From positions 2,728,001 to 2,792,000 of the forward strand of contig NC_083520.1 of the NCBI RefSeq assembly GCF_032362555.1: a stretch of DNA of 64,000 nucleotides. Direction: 5' to 3'. The stretch comes from Amyelois transitella (Eukaryota > Arthropoda > Insecta > Lepidoptera > Pyralidae). Positions 24,401 to 32,000 of the stretch are shown piece after piece. The notes beneath the pieces are model-generated. The model had not been told where the DNA came from and ran no database searches. It saw only the letters and a list, made by a program, of their open reading frames with translations. The first letter of the stretch is position 1. Each line of letters starts with the position of its first letter. The position numbers and the translations under genes were made by a program.

Positions 24401-25867
24401 GTTACTAATCCGTCAACTATTTTCTCTTCTAAAGACTTGATTATCCTTACAGATACATACATACATACATATGGTCACGTCTATATCCCTTGCGGGGTAG
24501 ACAGAGCCAACAGTCTTGAAAAGACTGAATGGCCACGTTCAGCTATTTGGCTTAATGATAGAACCGAGATTCAAATAGTGACAGGTTGCTAGCCCATCGC
24601 CTAAAAGAGGAATCCTAAGTTTATAAGCCTATCCCTTAGTCGCCTTTTACGACATCCATGGGAAAGAGATGGAGTGGTCCTATTCTTTTTTGTAATAGTG
24701 CCGGGAACCACACGGCACAGACAGATTATTTCATTAATGTCATACTTATATGGATATGGAGTATCTACATCATAAAATGGCTAGGATTCTTTTATTTCTT
24801 ACAGGACAGGTACCTACGTTAAATGATCATCTTAATTACAGAATACAGAAATGATCTTGATCATTATATTAACGATCACTATTCAGTATTGTAAATATTC
24901 TTATTAAATATTGAATGCGTCCAAATTTTGCATTATATCATGAAGTATGTAGTTAGGTAAATGTTGTTTATTTAAGTGGTTAAACATGGTGTCAGATTTT
25001 GTAAAGCTTATCGGTATCGGAATTAACTTTGACTACCATCAATGATATCTTACAGCCGAGGGCTAGAAATATTTTTGGTTACCCTTTAGGTAGGTACCCC
25101 ATCCAAGGGGAAACTACATCCATGGGACTAGCGTTAGTTGTGCGCTTTGACCAGTCAAGTCGATCATCGTCCATGAAGTAAGGAAGGACCAAAAATTCGA
25201 AATATGAATTGAACTACTAGGAATAAGTGTTGCATAAAATCAATTATTGAACATAGATAGATAAGGCATTGATAGTCACTACTAATATACTAGTATTAGT
25301 GCCTTTCCCCATAGAACTCGGAATAATTTTATTTAGATTTCTAAGCCTTTTACAATTATTTCGTCATTGACAAATTCTAGAATAGGACCACTTCATATCG
25401 TTCGCATGGATGTCATAAAAGCGGCGACTAAAGGAAAGGGTAATAAAATTAGGATTCTCCTTGTAGGCGATGGGCCTAGCAACCTGTCACTATTTGAATC
25501 TCAATTACAATCTTTCTTTCCAGCCTTTCAGTCTTTACGAGACTGTTGGCTCTGTCTCTCCCGTAAGGCATATAGGCGTGATTATATGTATGTGCAATCC
25601 AAAAATACTTAATAGGATTAATAATTTACTAAATTACGCTTGCCGGAAACTAACTAACTATTGTAAATATTTTTCAATAACACCACTTAATATTTTTTAA
25701 GTAGATAGTTAGGTATGTAGTAGTCGTGGTATTTATGCGTTTTTTTGATGTATAAAATAAAATTATTCTGAATGTATAAAATAAAAATATTTATACTAAC
25801 ACACATCAGCAGCACACACGGCGATGAGCATCAATATGGCACTGAATTTGATCACGGCTGACGCCAT
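18469..25867 (-). CDS. i-type lysozyme (destabilase family), gene 1
   Basis: Four exons on the minus strand: 25801-25867, 21180-21377, 20209-20282 and 18469-18615 (phases 1,1,0), giving 161 residues. The signal peptide is MASAVIKFSAILMLIAVCAA. The mature protein has the full insect destabilase pattern: VCLGCICQAVSGC, MCEGDHCGLFHITWPYWADA, SCTVNPYCAAATVQGYMRKF, DCNGDGVVDCYDYMAIHKKG. This is close to what I recall of Drosophila i-type lysozymes. The bivalve catalytic Glu aligns with Val47, and no nearby acidic substitute is obvious, so it may bind or act on something other than peptidoglycan. Intron 1 is 4.4 kb. The exon 1 donor is the less common GTTAGT. A LINE lies in intron 2 with its target duplication covering the exon 2 donor. 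A TATA box lies at 25975-25980. Confidence 0.92.
19366..19430 (-). repeat. Fragment of the dispersed repeat family seen at 32286 and 57491
   Basis: It reads 'atctatactaatattataaa' followed by 'gtttgtttttttgaacgcgc', the reverse complement of the common 3' end of that family. It lies in intron 3 of lysozyme gene 1. Confidence 0.6.
20160..20196. repeat. GT-rich microsatellite
   Basis: An interrupted (TG)n run lies about 13 nt from the exon 3 donor of lysozyme gene 1, within intron 3 in gene orientation. Confidence 0.7.
20868..21184 (+). mobile_element. 5'-truncated LINE insertion with 13-bp target-site duplication
   Basis: The insert (20881-21171) is flanked by the direct repeat GAACTCACCGTCA at 20868-20880 and 21172-21184. 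It encodes the C-terminal end of a non-LTR retrotransposon protein in an open plus-strand frame ending near 21103, including GRPRRTYLDQIKDVLVNGQ, RNRRACMKRVMNVDEAKEV and CRDRG. It ends in ACCCC..GGGAAGGCGTGATT plus a TATG run. Truncation at the 5' end, the duplication and the simple-repeat tail are hallmarks of target-primed reverse transcription. It is antisense to lysozyme gene 1, in intron 2, directly beside exon 2. The LINE clade is not certain. Confidence 0.85.
21400..24450. other. Lysozyme gene 1 intron 1, mostly unremarkable
   Basis: AT-rich sequence without supported exons or clear repeats. The short open frames at 21391-21657 and 22108-22401 are lysine- or isoleucine-rich and look like chance frames. 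Confidence 0.5.
24455..24718 (-). repeat. TATG-tailed short element, full length, young
   Basis: It runs from a CATA run to 'gtgccgggaaccacacggca' plus c. It is about 96% identical by eye to the copy at 63654-63923. It lies in intron 1 of lysozyme gene 1, in the same orientation as the gene. Confidence 0.9.
25381..25593 (+). repeat. TATG-tailed short element, 5'-truncated
   Basis: It reads 'aataggaccacttcatatcg' through 'ggcgtgattatatgtatgtg'. The hairpin end is missing. It lies in intron 1 of lysozyme gene 1, about 200 nt from exon 1. Confidence 0.85.
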
Positions 25868-25944
25868 AGTGGCGATAAATAAAAAGTAAAAATTAAAAAA
25901 TAAATAAATTCAAAATGGACGAGTATTCTCGCGCGCAACCGCGG

Positions 25945-25980
25945 CAGACTGGTAATGGACGTGGCCTTTACCGGCTTATA
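25945..25980 (-). promoter_or_regulatory. TATA box and start region of lysozyme gene 1
   Basis: On the minus strand GCTTATAAGC (TATAAG at 25975-25980) is followed about 28 nt later by CCAGTCTG (around 25945-25952), a plausible initiator. This gives a 5' UTR of about 80 nt before the ATG at 25867. Confidence 0.6.
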
Positions 25981-26120
25981 AGCACACGGATGCTCTGAAT
26001 CATTGTGTTCCGTGAAATTTGCGGATTTTAAAGGTTTTCCTATTTAAAAATCATTATGAATCTCGACCAGCTAACGTTTAGAAGGTAGATGTAAAAGGTG
26101 TAATTGTATATATGATGTCT

Positions 26121-26220
26121 GCTCATCGTGGTCTAGTTTCGGTTATGGTTGTCGTAAAGCTTTAAGCTCGAGGTTCGCCTCTTCAGCAGGATTCCAAATG
26201 GTAACGAGCAAGATACGACT
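26121..26220 (+). repeat. Possible degenerate tRNA-like SINE head
   Basis: 'cgtggtctagt' resembles a tRNA A box and 'cgaggttcgcctc' a B box about 45 nt later. No cloverleaf can be folded by eye, so it is not called as a tRNA gene. Confidence 0.25.
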
Positions 26221-27222
26221 ACCGCGAACTCTGGACACCTAATCTAGCTTGGATGGTTGCAATAAGTGATGTGAAATTGCTTACTTCCTTAGGTAAGTTA
26301 TGATTATATTATCAACACCAAAAAATGGAGTAGGTACCTATATAAGTTTTCAAAACATTCATATTTAAATTGCCAATTTTAGAAGGTCTAAGGGTCAAGT
26401 TCATATTTATTTTGTGTTTTTATTAGGTAGGTACCTACCTTTTTATTTTTTATAAGTCGTTCGTAAATTTTTATTAAATATGGGCTGTAATTCAGTCATT
26501 TTACTAGTAGATACTTAACGCTACTTTAGAAACCTAGTCAGACTTGTTTGGAACATGATCGAAAAAATATTCCACAACCCTGAGTGTTTTGAAGTTTGGG
26601 TAGAAGATGAAGTTTAATCATCTGTAAGAGACAACATGGTAATATATAAAGTAGAAATCCTATACATATATCCAGGTGAACTAGCAGGAAAAAGACTGCC
26701 TAGTCTTTATAGTTTGTGAGTACTTACTTGAATAGCTGTACCTACATAATGTTGATAGCATATTTGTATTTAATGACTTAAGTAATATTTGATGATCACC
26801 TATTAGATAGCATACAGATTTATGTCGAGTTTGGGGCTGTATGTAAGTACTACAAGTACCTACATACATATCTGTGTTGTAACATTATTTGTAATTATAT
26901 TATTATTTGATTCCAATATATTGTATTGCCACGATTTACGTGTGAAAATGTTAATATAATAATATATAATTTATCAATATCGTATCTACTTTATTTACCC
27001 GTGCGAAGCCGGGGCGGGTCACTAGTATAATTATAAATGTAAATAAATAATCTTGTAGTCACGCAAGCGTTACCTACGGTTAATGGCCGATTACCTTTAC
27101 ACCTATTGTATGTGAGATTGATTTGATTTACAGTATTCTAATGTCAATGACCGAATATTATAAGATCATCAAGATATCTCGGTAGGTAACTACTTAACCT
27201 ACCCACATATATTTATATGAAC

Positions 27223-27388
27223 TAGCTTTTGTCCGCGACTTTTTCGCAATAGCCTATGTTCCTCCCAAGTTTTTTCTCAGGGTCAACACTGTCACTGTAC
27301 CAAATTTCCTCAAAATCGGCTTAGTGGTTTAGGCGTGAAAGTGTAACAGACAGACAGACAGAGTCACTTTCGCATTTAAAATATTAGA
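27223..27388 (+). repeat. Dispersed repeat with 'gtccgcgac' start and 'ctttcgcatt' end
   Basis: It has 'actagcttttgtccgcgact', then 'aaatcggcttagtggtttag', a (CAGA)n run and 'cactttcgcatttaaaatat'. Similar ends occur near 54770-54836 and 55227-55405. The layout is typical of lepidopteran retroposon tails; the class is not certain. Confidence 0.5.
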
Positions 27389-27604
27389 CATACATCTTAA
27401 TCTTTTCAATTACCGCGAACTTTACGCAATACCTTATTATTCATCATAATTTTAGTCATTGTTAGGTTGCTAGCCAATTCAAGAATCCCAAGTTTACACA
27501 GATTTGAATGACATTACTCTTATACATTTGTGCGGTCTTTCCCTAGGTTGGATTTGACAATATTCACAGGAAGAGTATTAAACAGCACATATCCAAGCCA
27601 TGCA

Positions 27605-27841
27605 GTGTGGTTTCCGGCACGAATAGAAAAAAGATTATGAGCACTCCATCTATTTCCCATAGGTAGAGACCGACTAAGGGATAGGTTTTTTAAACTTAGA
27701 ATTCTTTTTAAGACAATGGGCTAGCAACCTAGTTATTTGAATCTGAATTCAATCATTAAGCCAAACAGCCGAACGTGGCCTATCAGTATTTTTAAGGTGG
27801 TTGGCTCTGTCTACCCAGCGAGGTACTATGTGTATGTATGT
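27605..27841 (+). repeat. TATG-tailed short element, near full length
   Basis: It starts 'gtgtggtttccggcac' and ends with a TATG run. Moderately diverged. Confidence 0.85.
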
Positions 27842-28199
27842 TGGTTAACCTAAATGTGTTCCGTTTAAAAAAGAACTATTTCACTGTTTCAAGTAGTAGT
27901 AAGCAATTAAAGTTCGTCGCGAACTAAGACCTCGCGAATATATTAAATATGTACAAAAAAAATTGGAATATCTCAATAATAAATAAACTTAGGAATGCCA
28001 TTTACACACACATTTTTTAATTTCATCAAAATCAGACTAACGGTTTGAAAGTTTTCGCGTTACAAGCATACAAAAAATGTTTTTAGCCTTAAGTTGATCT
28101 CGATCGCTTTTTGGCTAGGCAAAAGAAAAAGAAAAAATAATATGAACGGACTTGTGTCCATGGCTCATATAATCATCTTATAACAACTATTAAATAAAA

Positions 28200-29053
28200 A
28201 AGTTATTTGGAAAAAGTGACTGACGCTATAACTTTGACAGTGACGGTGACACTTGTGACGGATTGACAGAACAAATTCAACAAATTCCTCCTTTCCTTTG
28301 ACGTTGACGTTTTTGTGTAATTTGATAAGTCGTGGTGGTAGAGAACTAAGATTTTTTTATTAATTAAGTTATTTCTATGAAATAATTAATGAAACGCAAT
28401 AAATATTAAATAAGATTATTTAAGGTAACCAATTTTCAACAAATATAAACATATTAATATAATTAACTGTACATAGGCCATAAAGGTCCTAAATAATTCT
28501 GTGCAATAACTTCTGTAACTACCTGGATGAGTAAAATATCATAATAATAAGTTAAATTTCCCTAAACAATGTCATCTCATCATCATACTTATTTTAATTT
28601 AAAAAGCTCCTTTAACTTTGTATTTCATATACCTATTTAAGTTAAAAAATCTTTGCCTTTGGTAATTTTAATATTTAGGTCAAAGGTTTTGCATTACTAA
28701 ATCAATTGAACAAGTAAAATTTACAGTCAATTTACCTTTCTCGTGACGACACAAAATGAGTTTTGTAGTAATCAAATCCTTTAATGAGAAGCCTTGCTTT
28801 TCATGTTTGTGCATAACCTTGGATCTGTGATAAGATTACCTTCTTGTCAATGTTTTTGTCAGGTATTTATTTCAGTTAAAGATACCTACATTGCCTTAAA
28901 ACAGCAATTTTGTAGTGTTTAAGGGACTTTTATTTTAAATGATTTTATAAATTAGATTATTTTGATATCAAAAATATGTCCATGGACTCAAAAAACATGA
29001 AATATTTATCAGTGCAAATGGTTTAAATAGTTAAAAATTATTTCAGCATCAAG
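28200..29053 (+). promoter_or_regulatory. Probable promoter, 5' UTR and 5' UTR intron of CCDC47
   Basis: A splice acceptor (ATTTCAG, ending 29046) lies seven bases before the CCDC47 start codon, implying a non-coding first exon upstream. A possible donor is AAG|GTAACC near 28422. Repeated TGACGG/TGACAG motifs occur at 28220-28310. No TATA box was seen. All boundaries here are inference. Confidence 0.35.
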
Positions 29054-32000
29054 ATGCGATTCCAGTTATTTACATTAGTGCTGCTATTGTGCAGTGCACT
29101 AGTCACGCAAGCATACGAGGACAGCACGCTCGAAGACGATGACTTTGCGGAGTTTGAACAGTTTGATGATGAGGTCACTGTTAATGGTGAGCTGATTGTT
29201 GTTTATTTTTGCCAATTCATCATCTGAAAGGATGTGTGAAAGGTATTTAGTCACTATCCTTTCAAGTTTTTTAATTATCAAACAGGCCATTGTTTACTTA
29301 GTTTTTATTTTATTTATATAAATTCTCCTTACTTTCACTTGTAAGTAACTTTTGACTGACCTGATTGTGAATACAAGTTAGCCTTATTATCTTACTCCTT
29401 ACTTTTTGTCCTAGCCTGCCTCAAAATTGTTCCATTAATGTTTCCACCACCATCTAACTTAAAATACAAAGCAATGAAACACACTTTTCAAAGTATTTTC
29501 AAATTTCATTAATAATTACATTTTTTTTTTTAGACTTCAGTGATGATGTCAAAGAAGTGCCAGCTCAGAAGCCTAAAGAACAATTCGAGATGGCTGACGA
29601 TGCTGCAGACGACATTCTAGTTGAGGTGACTATTGTGACATTACGACATAACCTTGAATTAAGTAAGCTTACATAGAGGCGATTGTAACCAATGCCATTG
29701 ATATTTCAATGTGTATATACATAACTTGTAATACAATTTTCATTGGTTAAATACTAATTTTACGAAAATTATTAATGGGACCACACTATATTTTTCTCAT
29801 GGATGTCGAAAAAGGCGACTAAGGGAAAGGCTTATAAACTTGGGATTCTTTTAGACGATGGGCTAGCAACCTGTCACTATTTCAATCTCAATTATGAGTA
29901 TATCATTAAGCCAAACTGGATGTAGCCTATTGGTTTTTTCGAGACTGTTGGCTCTGTCTACCCCACAAGAGATATATACGTAATTAGATGTATGTACAAG
30001 ATAAAGCCACTAATGACTATTGGTATCAGGCAAGCAAACATAAATGAATTATAACTTTGTCCAATATTTTATCTTGTATTTTTTTTTTATTATTTTATTA
30101 CATAATCTGGTGACAAAAGTTTTAAGGTTTATTCTTTTATAGGAGGAAGACAATGAGTTTGAACACTTTCAAGATCCAGAGGAGTTTGAAGGATTCCCGG
30201 ACAGCACTCCTCCACGAAGCTCGGAGCAACCAAAGATTACTATTTCTAAGGTAAATAGTCATCTTATCAGATCATGTCACTTTGTAAAGCTTGTAAGCAT
30301 TACTAAAAAAGCACTAATAATAAAAGATTTATAGTTTTGTAAAGAAAAAACTCGAAAACTATTAACTGAATTACGAAATTTGGCATAGATATATATAGAA
30401 TAAACATTCAGGAGCAACTTTAACTTCTTGTTCTAGAATTTCTCACAGGTGCGTGGTCCCGCGCAAGAGCGAGTATGATATAATATTTGTATTAAAAACA
30501 TTTATTTTATACTTATTAACCATTTTATAATCTAGACTTTATTTTGTTTATTGATGTCCAGCGAAAATGGAGCAGTGTAGTTTCGCTGCTTCTATACTAG
30601 CACTTTATAAGCGGAAGTAGGTGTAAATAAATATAATATAATAAGTTATGTTGACGTTATTAAGCAATATCTATTTATACTATTCTAAAAATTAGATAAT
30701 CTATTTCTATTTCAAATAAACTTAACGGAGTCATCAATCTGGGTATTTATTTATTTACCAACTAAGTGTTTGTTCATGGATCTTAAAAAAATTTATTGGA
30801 GTTTATAACTTAGCAAGGTTTTATCACTTTTCCTCAACACTCCTTTTGTTCCATTTGTTAAAATAAACAAGGCGTTTATTTTATTTCACAGGTTCCTATA
30901 ATAGTGCGCCCGCGCTGGGACGCCTACTGGCTGGAAGGTATACTGTGCTGCCTTCTGGCTGCGTACGCGCTGGCCTACGTGGTGGGTCGCGCCAAGAACA
31001 CATCGATCGCCACCAACTTCCTGAAGCTACATAAACCATTGTTAGATGAAAATTTCACGTTAGTTGGTAAGTTTGAAAAGATACAATTTTATATATATAA
31101 AAAAGAGGACATTGTCTGACTGACCATATAAATTTAAATTATTCGCAGTTTCCGACTTCGCCGCCAAATAACTAGTTTTAAGCTATCCAACCAAACGAAG
31201 CTTTTCCGAGTGTATGACTATTGTATTATTGTTATGTTTTTGTCAGGTGAAACTGGTTTAGACGTGGTGGGCGGCGCGGACGAGCGCGGCTGGCGGCGGG
31301 AGGCGGAGCATTGCTTCACGATGTGGTGCAGCGGCCGGCTGTGCTGCGAGGGCATGCTGCTCACGCTCAAGCTCATCAAGGTGCGCATGCGCAGTGCTAT
31401 CTATCGATATACGATGATTTTATCGATTTGATGAAAATATCGATAAAAGGTCATCCGCTGATGACGTTCCTTTTTTTAACGACCCTTCTGATATTATTAC
31501 GTTTAACGATATTTTCTTTAAATGATATCAGTATGTTTGTTCATATATCGAGACAGTGGAACAATATATTGATGGTGTCATAATTATAGCTAAAATATCG
31601 ACGACGCCATGCGCCATCTATCGCAAGTTTTAAGTTGCGTAATAACTTGACAGTTTATGTCGCGTGGGTAATTATTTTAATTTCATTTACAAATGATAAA
31701 ATTTCGCATAAATTGACTAGAAGAATTTCTCTCTAAAGTAGGTTACGATTTTTTTGTACAAAACTTCCGCACAGGAGAGTTATAAAACAATAAATAAGTT
31801 ACTACATATCTGCTACCTACTAGCTTTTTTGAAAGGAAAATTTTATTAAAACAATGTTCCTTGTTCTAGCGTCAAGATCTAGTCCACGTATTACTAGGAG
31901 TCGTCAGACCTACTCCGGACACCCTCCTCATCCGAGTGGAACTTAGCAGAGATGACTCCGACCCGTTCGTGCTGTGTGTCGGGCAGAAGAAGATCGTCAC

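Larger units (their letters stand above)
26225..28200. other. Intergenic region upstream of CCDC47
   Basis: No exon was recognised. It holds repeat remnants with 'gtccgcgac' or 'gaagccggggcgggtcacta' ends (26995-27029, 27223-27388), a short reversed piece near 27457-27496 and a near-full short element at 27605-27841. Confidence 0.55.

Noticed and set aside
24392-24592. Plus-strand frame over the short element in lysozyme gene 1 intron 1
   Set aside because: Entirely within the reversed TATG-tailed element; the same peptide pattern appears wherever the repeat occurs.
26121-26220. tRNA gene
   Set aside because: A- and B-box-like words are present, but no acceptor stem or anticodon arm can be drawn by eye; at most a degenerate SINE head.
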